From Acetilactobacillus jinshanensis_A (GTDB lineage Bacteria; Bacillota; Bacilli; Lactobacillales; Lactobacillaceae), in contig CP171343.1 of assembly GCA_043289735.1 (NCBI GenBank), positions 62,001-126,000 of the forward strand: a stretch of DNA of 64,000 bases, in the 5' to 3' direction. The notes beneath the pieces were generated by a model. That model saw only the letters and a program-made list of their open reading frames with translations. It made no database searches and had not been told where the DNA came from. Shown in pieces: positions 18,858 to 27,841 of the stretch. Position 1 is the stretch's first letter, and each line of letters opens with the position of its first letter. A program made the position numbers and the translations under genes.

Positions 18858-19586
18858 ATGAAACGGGTAATTTTAATTACCGGTGCCGCTAAAGGCATCG
18901 GCTTAGCTGATGCTAAACGCCTTTCGCGGAACCCTAATAATCAGATCGTGATTAATTCGCACCGTAAATTAAGCGCTGACGAAATTAAAAAGATTCAGAA
19001 TCAGTTGGCTCGGCCAGCTGATCTTTTAGTGGGCGACGTTAGCGATGAGAAAGCCGCTCAGAAGATGGTCAAGACCGTCTTTAAGAAGTACGGCCACATC
19101 GACGTTCTGGTTAACAACGCCGGAATCACCCGGGATACGTTGATTCCGTTGATGAAGGCAAGTGACTTTAAGGCCGTTTTGGACACTAATCTAGTGGGTA
19201 CCTTTAACATGACCAAGGCGGCTCTGCGTTACATGTTCAAGAAGCGTCACGGCGTCATCATTAACATGTCGAGCGTTTCCGGCTTGCACGGTAACCTGGG
19301 CCAGGCTAACTATTCCGCTAGTAAAGCCGGGATCGTGGGCTTGACCAAGACCACCGCCCAGGAAGGCTCGTTGCGCGGGATTCGCTGCAACGCGGTCGCT
19401 CCGGGAATGATCGCGACGGCCATGACCGCTAAGTTAAGCGACCGGGTCGCCCGTCGCTGGAAGAAACGAATTCCGATGCACCGCTTTGGTAAGCCGGATG
19501 AAGTTGCTCAAACGGTCGAATTTTTGATTAATAACCAATACATTACGGGTCAAGTCATCACCCTAGACGGTGGCCTGACGATTTAA
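18858..19586 (+). CDS. fabG: 3-oxoacyl-ACP reductase
   Basis: An NADPH-dependent short-chain reductase of the elongation cycle. The cofactor motif is TGAAKGIG (residues 7-14), followed by NNAGITRD and the catalytic set Ser (NMSSVSG), Tyr and Lys (YSASKAG). The 242-aa length is normal. Its AGGAGG site lies inside the 3' end of fabD, so the two genes are tightly coupled. Confidence 0.94.
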   Translation: MKRVILITGAAKGIGLADAKRLSRNPNNQIVINSHRKLSADEIKKIQNQLARPADLLVGDVSDEKAAQKMVKTVFKKYGHIDVLVNNAGITRDTLIPLMKASDFKAVLDTNLVGTFNMTKAALRYMFKKRHGVIINMSSVSGLHGNLGQANYSASKAGIVGLTKTTAQEGSLRGIRCNAVAPGMIATAMTAKLSDRVARRWKKRIPMHRFGKPDEVAQTVEFLINNQYITGQVITLDGGLTI

Positions 19587-19606
19587 ATCTAGAGGAGAAT
19601 TTTCGA

Positions 19607-20041
19607 ATGGACGAAGAATATATTTCAAAATTAATGAATAATTTTGAACACTCCAGTTTAAAGGAACTTCGTTTAACCAGCGGCGATTCTTCGATTTACT
19701 TCAGTAAGTTGAATCGTCCGGGTGCGGTTGCCCAGAACAACGTGGAGACTAACGGCAGTCAGGCGAAGCCCGCTGCTAAGCCGGCAGCTCCAAAGCCGGC
19801 CGGTGCTAGTATCAAGGCGCCGTTAGTCGGCATCGTTTACTTCCGGCCGAACCCCAAGAAGCCGCTCTTTACTAAAGTCGGGGCGCACGTTAACAAGGGT
19901 GACGTGGTTTGCCAGATCGAAGCCATGAAGGTCTTGAACAACGTTAAGGCGCCTTGCAGCGGAACCATCACCAAGCAATTAGTTAAGAACGGTTCGATGG
20001 TTCAGTACCACCAGCCGATTTTCGGAATTAAGAAAGATTAA
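19607..20041 (+). CDS. accB: Acetyl-CoA carboxylase biotin carboxyl carrier protein
   Basis: The 144-aa carrier has an Ala/Pro/Lys-rich linker (residues 50-68) and a C-terminal biotinyl domain. The biotinylated lysine is in IEAMKVLNNV (near residue 106). In place of the usual short loop it has YFRPNPKKPLF, the thumb typical of acetyl-CoA carboxylase carriers. It works with accC, accD and accA downstream and is biotinylated by the birA product of the same operon. Confidence 0.94.
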   Translation: MDEEYISKLMNNFEHSSLKELRLTSGDSSIYFSKLNRPGAVAQNNVETNGSQAKPAAKPAAPKPAGASIKAPLVGIVYFRPNPKKPLFTKVGAHVNKGDVVCQIEAMKVLNNVKAPCSGTITKQLVKNGSMVQYHQPIFGIKKD

Positions 20042-20044
20042 ATC

Positions 20045-20452
20045 ATGGACGCAGATAAGTATATTCCGCAGCGTTATCCGTTCAAGATGACCGACCGGGT
20101 CGAAGATATTTTGCCCGGTATAGCCGCCGACGCGGTGAAGCTATTAAACATTAACGACTGGTATTTTGATAATCAGTCGAAAGATCCGAAGATGCCGAAG
20201 CCGTTGGCGATCGAAGCTTTAGCCCAGACCGGCGCCTGCGCCATTTTATCGATGCACGAGTTCGCCGGCAAGAACGTCTTCTTCGGCGGGATCAAACGGG
20301 CCACCTTTAAGGATGCTTTCCGTCCGGGCGACGTTCTGCACCTGTCCGTTGAAATGCGGCGGATCATTGGTAATTTTGGGATCGGTCACGGAACTATCGT
20401 TCGGAATCATAAGGTAATTTGCACTGCTGATTTAATTTTTGCGGTTGAATAA
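20045..20452 (+). CDS. FabZ-like hotdog protein without the catalytic His
   Basis: A 135-aa hotdog-fold protein clearly related to FabZ dehydratases (IPQRYPFKMTDRVEDILPG at the start, FGGIKRATFKDAFRPGDVL in the middle). In FabZ, the active His lies in GHFPGNPxMPG; here the aligned stretch is DWYFDNQSKDPKMPKPLAIE, so His becomes Gln44 and the loop is one residue shorter, while the glutamate (Glu57) stays. A second, fully normal FabZ is encoded at 25468. This copy therefore may be a non-dehydratase partner, an isomerase-like form or a structural subunit. It sits between accB and accC, four bases after accB. Confidence 0.8.
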   Translation: MDADKYIPQRYPFKMTDRVEDILPGIAADAVKLLNINDWYFDNQSKDPKMPKPLAIEALAQTGACAILSMHEFAGKNVFFGGIKRATFKDAFRPGDVLHLSVEMRRIIGNFGIGHGTIVRNHKVICTADLIFAVE

Positions 20453-20472
20453 AATGGTAAAGGATGATCTCA

Positions 20473-21849
20473 TTGTTTAAAAAAGTATTAATTGCCAACC
20501 GTGGTGAAATTGCGGTTCAGATTATTCGTGCCCTTCACGAGATGGGCATTAAAGCGGTTGCTGTTTATTCAACCGCTGACCGTAACAGCATGTTCGTTCA
20601 CTTAGCTGATCAAGCGGTCTGCATCGGCGGTCCGTTACCGGCTCAGTCGTATATCAACATGGGCGCGATTATTGACGCGGCCGTTTTGACCGGTTGTGAC
20701 GCGATCCACCCCGGCTACGGATTCTTAAGTGAAAACGCTGAATTTGCAAACTCATGTGAAGACTGCCACGTTAAGTTTATCGGTCCCAGTTCCAAGGCCA
20801 TTAGCTTAATGGGTGATAAAGCCAGCGCCAAAGTCACCATGAAGAAGGTCGGGATTCCGACCATTCCGGGCAGTGACGGTAATTTAAAGAGCGTTCACCA
20901 GGCCTTAAATCTAGCTCATAAGATGGGCTACCCCGTCATGCTGAAAGCGACCGCCGGCGGTGGCGGTAAAGGAATCCGAAAAGCCACCGATGATCAGAGC
21001 CTGGTTCGTGAATTTCAAGCTGATCAGCGTGAAGCTCAGTTAGATTACGACAACGGCGCCATCTACATGGAAAAGGATATTCAGAACGCTAAGCACGTTG
21101 AAATGCAGGCTATCGCCGATAATTTCGGTCACGTGGTCTACTTCCCCGAACGGGATTGCTCGTTGCAGCGTGAACACCAGAAGGTCTTAGAAGAAACGCC
21201 GTGTTCCGAAGTTTCACCGAAGGAACGCAAGTACTTAGGCAGTTTAGTTACCAAAGCCATTAAAGCGACCCATTATACCAATACCGGAACGGTTGAATTC
21301 CTGTTGGATGAAGATAACCATAACTTCTACTTCATGGAAATGAACGCCCGGCTTCAGGTTGAACACACGATTACCGAAGAAGTTTCCAACGTTCAGTTGA
21401 TCAAAGATCAGATTTTGGTCGCCGAAGGTCTGCCGCTGCCGTTTACCCAGAAGGATATTCATTTGAACAGCTACGCGATGGAATGCCGGATCAACGCTGA
21501 AGACCCCGCCAAGAACTTTATGCCGACGCCGGGCAAGATCAAGTACGCTAACTTCCCGTTCGGTACCAAAGGGGTTCGAATCGACTCCGGAGTTCGTCAG
21601 GGTGACGTGATTTCACCGTATTACGATTCCATGATCGCTAAGATTATCGTTCACATGCCGACCAAGAAGCAGGCGGTCTCCAAGATGGCCCGGGTTCTTA
21701 AGGAATTCGATATCGAAGGCGTTCAGACCAACCGCCAGTTCCTTTTGGACTTAGTCCGCGATAAAGGCTTCCAAAAGGGCAACTTCAATAATCGTTATAT
21801 TGAACAGTCGTTCTTAAAGGATTGGATGAGCAAACATGCAAAAGACTGA
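20473..21849 (+). CDS. accC: Acetyl-CoA carboxylase biotin carboxylase subunit
   Basis: It carboxylates the biotin on AccB with ATP and bicarbonate. About 458 aa; landmarks are FKKVLIANRGEIAVQIIRA at the N-terminus, the glycine-rich ATP-grasp loop TAGGGGKGIR, ERDCSLQREHQK, and the catalytic EMNARLQVEHTITE. The ATG at 20464 touches its purine site, so the TTG at 20473 (9 nt after AAAGG) is the better start and gives the usual FKKVLIANRGE N-terminus. Its 3' end overlaps accD by 14 nt. Confidence 0.94.
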   Translation: MFKKVLIANRGEIAVQIIRALHEMGIKAVAVYSTADRNSMFVHLADQAVCIGGPLPAQSYINMGAIIDAAVLTGCDAIHPGYGFLSENAEFANSCEDCHVKFIGPSSKAISLMGDKASAKVTMKKVGIPTIPGSDGNLKSVHQALNLAHKMGYPVMLKATAGGGGKGIRKATDDQSLVREFQADQREAQLDYDNGAIYMEKDIQNAKHVEMQAIADNFGHVVYFPERDCSLQREHQKVLEETPCSEVSPKERKYLGSLVTKAIKATHYTNTGTVEFLLDEDNHNFYFMEMNARLQVEHTITEEVSNVQLIKDQILVAEGLPLPFTQKDIHLNSYAMECRINAEDPAKNFMPTPGKIKYANFPFGTKGVRIDSGVRQGDVISPYYDSMIAKIIVHMPTKKQAVSKMARVLKEFDIEGVQTNRQFLLDLVRDKGFQKGNFNNRYIEQSFLKDWMSKHAKD

Positions 21850-22645
21850 AACTGAAGCAGAAAAACGTATGGACCAGCGGATTCCTGATCATATTTTCAT
21901 TAAGTGCCCGATTTGCGGTCACGTTTTCTACCGCCGCGAATTAGGTAAGTATGATGATTGTCCGCATTGTCACTTCGGTTTCCGCATTGGTTCGCAGAAG
22001 CGGATTAAACTAACCTGTGATAGTTTTAAGCCGATGTTCCATAATCTACAGGCGCCGAAGCGCTTTGCCGGTGATAAAAAATACGTGGCGAAGCTGCACC
22101 AGGTTCGGAAGCGCACCGGCTTAAAAGAAGGCGTCGCGACCGGAATCGCTACGATCAAGGATCAGAAGTTTGCTTTAGCCGTTATGGACTGGCGTTTCGT
22201 AATGGGCAGCCTAGGCGTTGCCATGGGTGAAAAGATCACCCGCTTGATCGAATACGCCACCCAGAACAATTTACCGGTCGTTCTGTTCACCGTTTCCGGT
22301 GGTGCCCGGATGCAAGAAGGCATCGATTCTTTGATGCAGATGGCCAAGGTTTCCCAGGCGGTTTACGAGCATAGCAAGAAGGGCTTGCTTTTGATCGACG
22401 TCCTGACGGGACCGACCACCGGCGGAGTTACCGCTAGTTTTGCTTCCGAAGGTGACATTCTAGTCAGTGAACCGCACGCTTTGATCGGTTTTGCCGGTCG
22501 CCGGGTTATCGAAAAGACGATTCAGCAGGTTCCGCCCAAGAATTTCCAGCGTTCGGAAACGTTATTAAAGAACGGCTTCTTGGATAAAATCGTTCCGCGT
22601 CCGCAGATGAAGACGTTCTTGTATAAGATGCTGAAGTGGAATTAA
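21836..22645 (+). CDS. accD: Acetyl-CoA carboxylase carboxyltransferase subunit beta
   Basis: With AccA it transfers the carboxyl group from biotin to acetyl-CoA. The N-terminal zinc ribbon is complete (CPICGHVF at about residue 24, CPHCHFGF at about 43). The crotonase-fold part has VLFTVSGGARMQEG and GPTTGGVTASFA. The 269-aa length is normal. Translation starts inside the accC 3' end, indicating coupling; an alternative in-frame ATG is at 21869. Confidence 0.94.
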   Translation: MQKTETEAEKRMDQRIPDHIFIKCPICGHVFYRRELGKYDDCPHCHFGFRIGSQKRIKLTCDSFKPMFHNLQAPKRFAGDKKYVAKLHQVRKRTGLKEGVATGIATIKDQKFALAVMDWRFVMGSLGVAMGEKITRLIEYATQNNLPVVLFTVSGGARMQEGIDSLMQMAKVSQAVYEHSKKGLLLIDVLTGPTTGGVTASFASEGDILVSEPHALIGFAGRRVIEKTIQQVPPKNFQRSETLLKNGFLDKIVPRPQMKTFLYKMLKWN

Positions 22646-22657
22646 GGAGGCTCTAAT

Positions 22658-23434
22658 ATGAAGAAATCACCAGAAGCTTACGATCGAGTTCTTGCGGCCC
22701 GAAGTAAGAATAAAGTCAGTATCCAGAAGTTGATTAACGGAATTACCGAAGATTTCGTTGAACTGCACGGTGACCGGGCCTACCAGGATGATCCCGCTGT
22801 GATCGGCGGCATCGGTTTGATTAATCATCAGCCCGTTACCATCGTCGGCATTCAAAAGGGCTTCGATACGAAGTCCAACATGAAGCGTCATTTTGGTTCC
22901 GCTGAACCGTCCGGCTATCGAAAGGCCCTGCGTTTGATGAAGCAGGCCGCGAAGTTTAACCGGCCGATCATTACGTTGGTCAATACGCCGGGTGCTTATC
23001 CGGGTGTGGACGCTGAATATCATGGCCAGGGCTATAACATTGCCCAGTCCATTATTCAGGGCTTGAATTTACCGGTTCCTTACATCAGCGTGATCGTTGG
23101 TGAAGGCGGCTCCGGCGGTGCTTTAGCCTTGGCCGTGGGTGACACCGTCTGGGCCTTTGAAAACAGTGTCTATTCGATCCTTTCACCGGAAGGCTTCGCC
23201 ACGATTTTATGGAAGGATTCCAGCCGAGCTCGTGAAGCGGCTTCCGTAATGGGCTTGACTCCGCAAACGCTGTTGAAGAAGCACATTATTGATAAAATCG
23301 TTCCTGAAGTTCACGACGCTAAAACCATGCGTCATTTTAAGAAGATGTTGGTCAACGAAATTAAGACTTTAAGTAAGAAATCGAAGTCGCAGTTATTAAA
23401 AGAGCGTCACGCTCGTTTCCGTAATTTTAATTAA
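22658..23434 (+). CDS. accA: Acetyl-CoA carboxylase carboxyltransferase subunit alpha
   Basis: The 258-aa partner of AccD, of the short form found in lactobacilli. Motifs include ELHGDRAYQDDPAVIGGIG near residue 37, VNTPGAYPGVDAE near 108 and VGEGGSGGALALAVGD near 147. AAGGAGG lies just before the ATG, 12 nt after accD. Confidence 0.94.
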   Translation: MKKSPEAYDRVLAARSKNKVSIQKLINGITEDFVELHGDRAYQDDPAVIGGIGLINHQPVTIVGIQKGFDTKSNMKRHFGSAEPSGYRKALRLMKQAAKFNRPIITLVNTPGAYPGVDAEYHGQGYNIAQSIIQGLNLPVPYISVIVGEGGSGGALALAVGDTVWAFENSVYSILSPEGFATILWKDSSRAREAASVMGLTPQTLLKKHIIDKIVPEVHDAKTMRHFKKMLVNEIKTLSKKSKSQLLKERHARFRNFN

Positions 23435-23455
23435 AAGTTAAAAGAGATGTCAGTT

Positions 23456-24217
23456 GTGTCAGGAATTTTAGATGGTAAACAGATCGTCGTGATGGGTGCA
23501 TCCAACCGCCGCAGTATTGCGTGGGGATGTGCTAAAGTCATGGCTGCACAGGGTGCTAAAATTATTTATACCTACCGAAACGCCCGTTCCAAGAAACATT
23601 TATCACGGTTAGTCGGTGATGATAAACCGATGATTCCGTGTGACGTTTCCGATGATGAAAACATTAAAAAGGCCTTTGCTGAAATCGGCCAGAAGTACGG
23701 TAAGATCGACGGGGTGGTTCACGCGATCGCCTATGCCGATCCCGCTACGTTACGGTCAAAATTCATGGACGTTAAAAAGGACGGCTATAATTTAGCCCAG
23801 GACATTAGCGCTTATTCGTTCATTTCCGTCGTTCATTACGCTAGTCAGATTATGAATCCCAAGGGCAGTTTCATTACCATGACCTACATGGGTGCGACCC
23901 GCGCGATTCCGAACTATAACATGATGGGCGTTGCCAAAGCCGCTTTAGAAGCCAGCGTTCGTTATCTAGCCCGGGACGTCGGTCCAAAAGAAATGCGGGT
24001 TAACGCGATTTCCGCCGGCGCCGTTAAGACCTTATCCGTTACCGGAATCAAACACCACCGGGATCTTTTGAAAGAATCCCAAGCCCGAACGGTCGATAAG
24101 AAGAGCGTGACCATCGATGAAATCGGTGGCGCCGCAGCTTTCTTAATGAGTAATCTGTCGACGGGGGTTACCGGTAACGTTCTCTACGTTGATAAAGGAG
24201 TTCATCTTTTAACCTAA
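23456..24217 (+). CDS. fabI: Enoyl-ACP reductase (NADH)
   Basis: It performs the last reduction of each elongation round. The N-terminus SGILDGKQIVVMGASNRRSIAWG has the FabI cofactor motif; the catalytic Tyr-x6-Lys is YNMMGVAK, with the second Tyr in TYMGATRAIPN. GTG 23456 is preferred to ATG 23447 because the purine run lies directly against the ATG and typical FabI proteins begin at this point. No fabK is seen. FabI is the known target of triclosan-type inhibitors. Confidence 0.92.
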   Translation: MSGILDGKQIVVMGASNRRSIAWGCAKVMAAQGAKIIYTYRNARSKKHLSRLVGDDKPMIPCDVSDDENIKKAFAEIGQKYGKIDGVVHAIAYADPATLRSKFMDVKKDGYNLAQDISAYSFISVVHYASQIMNPKGSFITMTYMGATRAIPNYNMMGVAKAALEASVRYLARDVGPKEMRVNAISAGAVKTLSVTGIKHHRDLLKESQARTVDKKSVTIDEIGGAAAFLMSNLSTGVTGNVLYVDKGVHLLT

Positions 24218-24739
24218 TGCTGGTTTTACACGATACGATTACCAATCCCGTTTATCAGCCGTTATACCGGCGTTACCAGATCAACGTTCATAAATTTCAT
24301 CCTCGCCAGAAGTTAGTGGGCGATTGCTTACTAGCCAAATTATTTAAGACGTCGCTGACGAAGATTCTAAAAGGCGATTTGTTCATTCACGGTCGCTTTG
24401 GGAAGCCGTATTTACGTGATCATTCGTTATCGTTTAATATAACGAATTCCAAAGAGCAGGTCATTTTAGTGGCTGATCAAACTCCGATCGCGGTTGATAC
24501 GGAAAAGATTCGGCCGATCGATTATCACCGGATTCACCGGGCATTTACCCACTTTAAAGCTGTGGACGGTTAAAGAAGGTGTCTTGAAGCAGATTGGCAC
24601 CGGTCTAAATGGCGGAGCACGAACGGTTCACGCTTCGCTACCCGATCTGCGAACGGCCGTTCGAAAAGGTCGCCAGTATAGAATTATTCCGTATAACGTC
24701 ACGCCTGATTATGTGGGTACCATCGTAAAGGATCTTTAA
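24217..24739 (+). pseudogene. Sfp-type 4'-phosphopantetheinyl transferase, frameshifted
   Basis: It activates ACP by attaching phosphopantetheine. The first frame (24217-24573) has GRFGKPYL, SFNITNSKEQVILVA and the metal-binding segment IAVDTEKI. The second frame contains the family's WTVKEGVLKQIGTGLNG, continuing to 24739. The frames join near 24555. Sfp-type rather than AcpS-type activators are unusual as the sole enzyme for fatty-acid ACP, but the position inside the fab operon argues for that role. Since the function is essential unless acpS lies elsewhere, the frameshift may be an assembly error. The start overlaps the fabI stop. Confidence 0.75.
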
Positions 24740-24741
24740 AG

Positions 24742-25404
24742 ATGACCGATCGATTAGATTCATTACAGATTAATAAATTAAATTCAACGTGCCCGAAGCC
24801 CGTGGTGGAGACGTTTGAGCAGATTGATTCTACCCAGACGTATTCTTTTAAACATCCGATCGTCGCACCGCATCTGGTGATCGCGGATCACCAGACGCAA
24901 GGCCGCGGTCAGCGGGGTCATCATTTTTATTCGCCGAAGTCGAGCGGCATCTACATGACGATTACGCTGCCCGCTAAGCAACGGTTCGTTAAGAAGCCCG
25001 GTGTTTTGACGGCGGGCTTAGGCGTGGCCGTTGCGAAAGCTCTGCAGCCTTACGTTGATAAGCGAATTCATCTTAAATGGATGAACGATATTTATATAAA
25101 TCAGCGAAAATGCGGAGGGTTACTGGTCGAAACTCATAGTTCTGATGATAATTCTATTCGGAGCTTTGTGATTGGCATTGGTTTAAATTTGTATACCCGT
25201 TCGTTTCCGAAGTCGATTCAGCACCGCGCCGGTTATTTATTTCGGCAGCGGCCGGTAGTTTCCCGAAATGAATTGATCGCCAGAATTTATGATCAGCTGA
25301 TTAAAATTGAAAGTGCTTCCGATCAAATCATTTTAGACGCTTATCGTAATCGGTTAGTTTGGCTTCAAACATCAAAACCAAATTCATCATTTAAACTATC
25401 GTGA
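24742..25404 (+). CDS. birA: Biotin--[acetyl-CoA-carboxylase] ligase, short C-terminus
   Basis: It attaches biotin to AccB. The protein lacks the N-terminal helix-turn-helix of BirA repressors, so it is a group I, ligase-only enzyme. Motifs are ADHQTQGRGQRGHHFYSP (biotinyl-AMP loop, near residue 55), HLKWMNDIYINQRKCGGLLVE (near 115) and FVIGIGLNLY. The end is abrupt (RLVWLQTSKPNSSFKLS), with no room for the small C-terminal beta domain, so the last 30 or so residues may be lost by a shift near 25370. It starts two bases after the transferase gene. Confidence 0.85.
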   Translation: MTDRLDSLQINKLNSTCPKPVVETFEQIDSTQTYSFKHPIVAPHLVIADHQTQGRGQRGHHFYSPKSSGIYMTITLPAKQRFVKKPGVLTAGLGVAVAKALQPYVDKRIHLKWMNDIYINQRKCGGLLVETHSSDDNSIRSFVIGIGLNLYTRSFPKSIQHRAGYLFRQRPVVSRNELIARIYDQLIKIESASDQIILDAYRNRLVWLQTSKPNSSFKLS

Positions 25405-25467
25405 CGCTTCACAGGTGCGTCCGTTAAACAGAAAATAAATCAACCCAAATTGAAAGGACATTGCTTA

Positions 25468-25908
25468 ATGAGCGTTTTAAACACAACTGATATTATGAAG
25501 TTAATTCCGAACCGTTACCCGATTCTGTTTATCGATAAAGTCGATAAATTAGAACCCGGTAAATTCATTGAAGCAACCAAGAACGTAACCATCAACGAAA
25601 ATTATTTCCAGGGCCATTTTCCGGGTAACCCCGTAATGCCGGGAGTTTTGATCATTGAAGCCATGGCTCAGGTTGCTTCGATCTTGATCCTGAAGTCGCC
25701 TAAGTATAAAGGGATGACCGCTTACATGGGCGGCATTAAGAACGCCAAGTTCCGCAAAGTCGTTCGTCCCGGTGACGTCCTGCGGTTCGACGTCAAGATG
25801 GGCCGTCAGCACTGGAACATGGGCCTGGTTGAATGTAAAGCCTTCGTCGGTGACAAACGGGCCTGTGAAGCTGAACTGTCGTTTATCGTCCCGGCTGCTA
25901 AAAAATAG
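25468..25908 (+). CDS. fabZ: 3-hydroxyacyl-ACP dehydratase FabZ
   Basis: A normal 146-aa FabZ. The catalytic site is intact: His in QGHFPGNPVMPG (near residue 52) and Glu in LIIEAMAQ (near 66). It dehydrates 3-hydroxyacyl-ACP. The ATG at 25468 follows AAAGGA (25453-25458); an in-frame TTG at 25450 lies upstream of that site and is not the start. It is the active partner of the altered FabZ-like protein at 20045. Confidence 0.94.
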   Translation: MSVLNTTDIMKLIPNRYPILFIDKVDKLEPGKFIEATKNVTINENYFQGHFPGNPVMPGVLIIEAMAQVASILILKSPKYKGMTAYMGGIKNAKFRKVVRPGDVLRFDVKMGRQHWNMGLVECKAFVGDKRACEAELSFIVPAAKK

Positions 25909-25920
25909 GAGGTATATTTC

Positions 25921-27150
25921 ATGACACATCGTGTTGCAGTAGTTGGAATGGGAGCCGTTAGTCCGTTAGGCAACGACTTGCATTCTTTCCTAGACGGAAT
26001 TTTTGCATCCAAGACCGGGATCGCACCGATCACTCATTTTGACGCTAGCGATACCGGAGTCTCGGTCGCCGCTGAAGTTAATCACTTTGACCCGACCCGT
26101 TATATGAAACGCAAGACCGCCCGTCGAATGGACCGTTTCTCTCAGTTCGCCGTGACTTCGGCTTTTGAAGCCATGCATAACGCCGGTTTGAAGAAGGGTG
26201 ACTATAATCCGAACGACGTCGGCGTTATCTACGGTTCCGGAATCGGTGGCTTAGACACCATTCAGAATCAGGTCATTAAGATGGATCATAAAGGCCCGCG
26301 CCGGGTTTCACCGTTCTTCGTTCCGGACGCCATTATTAACATGGCCGCGGGTAACATTTCCATTAATTTAGACGCTCGAAACATGAGCGAAGGCGTCGTT
26401 ACCGCTTGTTCATCCGGTACGAACGCCATCGGTGACGCTTTTGAACGGATCAAACAGGGTAAAGCCACCTATATGATTACCGGCGGTGCCGAAGCTTCCG
26501 TTAACAAGATCGGAATTTCCGGTTTTGCCGCTTTGACCGCTTTATCCACATCGAAAGATCCGAAGAAAGCTTCCATGCCGTTCGATAAGGACCGCAACGG
26601 TTTCGTCATGGGCGAAGGCGCCGGCACCTTGGTCTTAGAAGACTGGGATCATGCTAAAAAGCGTGGTGCCCATATCTTAGGCGAAATCGTCGGCTACGGC
26701 AGCACCAGTGATGCTTATAAATTAACGGCTCCGCGTCCGGACGGTTCCGGTGCGATTCGTGCTATGCAGCAAGCCATCAACGAAGGTCACATCAATAAGA
26801 ACGACTTGGACTACGTTAACGCCCACGGTACCGCCACTAAAGATAATGACGGTGCCGAAGGTAAGGCTATCGCGAATTGCTTTAACGGCAACGATCATTT
26901 AGAAGTAAGCAGTACCAAAGGGATGACCGGTCATGCCTTAGGTGCCGCCGGTGCTTTGGAAGCCGTTATCGTGATCGCCGCTTTGCAGCGCGGTCAGATG
27001 CCGGTTAACGTCGGCTGCTACCACCAGGATCCGGAAGCTAAGATTACCTTAGTTAATAAGCATAATAACAAGAAGCCGATTAAGACCGCCATTAGTAATT
27101 CGTTTGGCTTTGGTGGTCATAACGCCGTCTTAGCATTCCGTAAAGCTTAA
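25921..27150 (+). CDS. fabF: 3-oxoacyl-ACP synthase II
   Basis: The elongation condensing enzyme, 409 aa. The catalytic triad is clear: Cys in VVTACSSGTNAIG (near residue 162), His in VNAHGTATKDND (near 302) and His in KGMTGHALGAAGALE (near 338). AGGAGG precedes the ATG. It is the last gene of the operon, followed by a terminator. From memory, in Lactobacillus plantarum fabF follows fabG; here it is at the end with fabZ. Confidence 0.95.
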   Translation: MTHRVAVVGMGAVSPLGNDLHSFLDGIFASKTGIAPITHFDASDTGVSVAAEVNHFDPTRYMKRKTARRMDRFSQFAVTSAFEAMHNAGLKKGDYNPNDVGVIYGSGIGGLDTIQNQVIKMDHKGPRRVSPFFVPDAIINMAAGNISINLDARNMSEGVVTACSSGTNAIGDAFERIKQGKATYMITGGAEASVNKIGISGFAALTALSTSKDPKKASMPFDKDRNGFVMGEGAGTLVLEDWDHAKKRGAHILGEIVGYGSTSDAYKLTAPRPDGSGAIRAMQQAINEGHINKNDLDYVNAHGTATKDNDGAEGKAIANCFNGNDHLEVSSTKGMTGHALGAAGALEAVIVIAALQRGQMPVNVGCYHQDPEAKITLVNKHNNKKPIKTAISNSFGFGGHNAVLAFRKA

Positions 27151-27170
27151 TTTTTAAATTTAATAAAATA

Positions 27171-27203
27171 AAGCCATGATTTTTAATAACTCATGACTTT
27201 TTT
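27171..27203. terminator. Terminator of the fab operon
   Basis: AAGCCATGA (27171-27179) pairs with TCATGACTT (27191-27199), with one mismatch, followed by a T run. It also borders the end of the opposing TetR gene and may serve both. Confidence 0.65.
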
Positions 27204-27710
27204 CTATTTGATGGAACGGTAGATTATTCCAACGGTAGTTGCCGCGTTGCGGATTAATTCACGTGCGGTTTCTTTTTCACCGTGTCGGATCCAAGTACTG
27301 AGGGTCCCGATGATTAGGTGGGTCAGGTCCGATAAGAAGTAATCCATCTGCTGATCGGACACGTTGATTAAATTAAGTCGCTTCATCAGGGCCCGGTAGA
27401 TGATCTGGGCCTGGTGCGATTCGATAATGGTCTCGAACAGGTGGTGGTTCTTAAGGCATAGCTGAGCACAGTTGAGAAAAAGGGATTTAACGGTGGCCTT
27501 TTTAGAAATCTGGTCGCATTGATAAGCTAATACGTCGGCCTTGGAATCGAACAGCCGGTAAAAAGTGGCCCGGCCCACCGTGGACTCCTGGATGATCTGC
27601 GAAATGGTCAGCTGGTTGAGATCATGCTGCCGTGCGATGCAACGGTTAAAGCCGTGGCAGATTAGTCTAGCGGATCGTCGTGAGCGTTTATCAGGTTTGA
27701 TATGATACAT
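27204..27710 (-). CDS. TetR/AcrR-family transcriptional regulator
   Basis: A 168-aa repressor-like protein. The N-terminal helix-turn-helix is LTISQIIQESTVGRATFYRLFDSK (about residues 34-57). The C-terminal ligand domain has no recognisable specificity. It is transcribed away from the MMPL exporter gene at 27842, with about 130 bp between, and most likely represses that exporter. Its ATG at 27710 has a AAAAGGAG site. Confidence 0.88.
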   Translation of the reverse strand: MYHIKPDKRSRRSARLICHGFNRCIARQHDLNQLTISQIIQESTVGRATFYRLFDSKADVLAYQCDQISKKATVKSLFLNCAQLCLKNHHLFETIIESHQAQIIYRALMKRLNLINVSDQQMDYFLSDLTHLIIGTLSTWIRHGEKETARELIRNAATTVGIIYRSIK

Positions 27711-27841
27711 TTGATCAGCTCCTTTTATGAAACAAAATTGCCTTTTTTATTCAGTATTTATGGAACTATTGTATCACATCGTAGGATGCCTTAATCTAAT
27801 CATTGATGAATAAATTTCGTATTAAGTTAGGAGGCCGCGTG

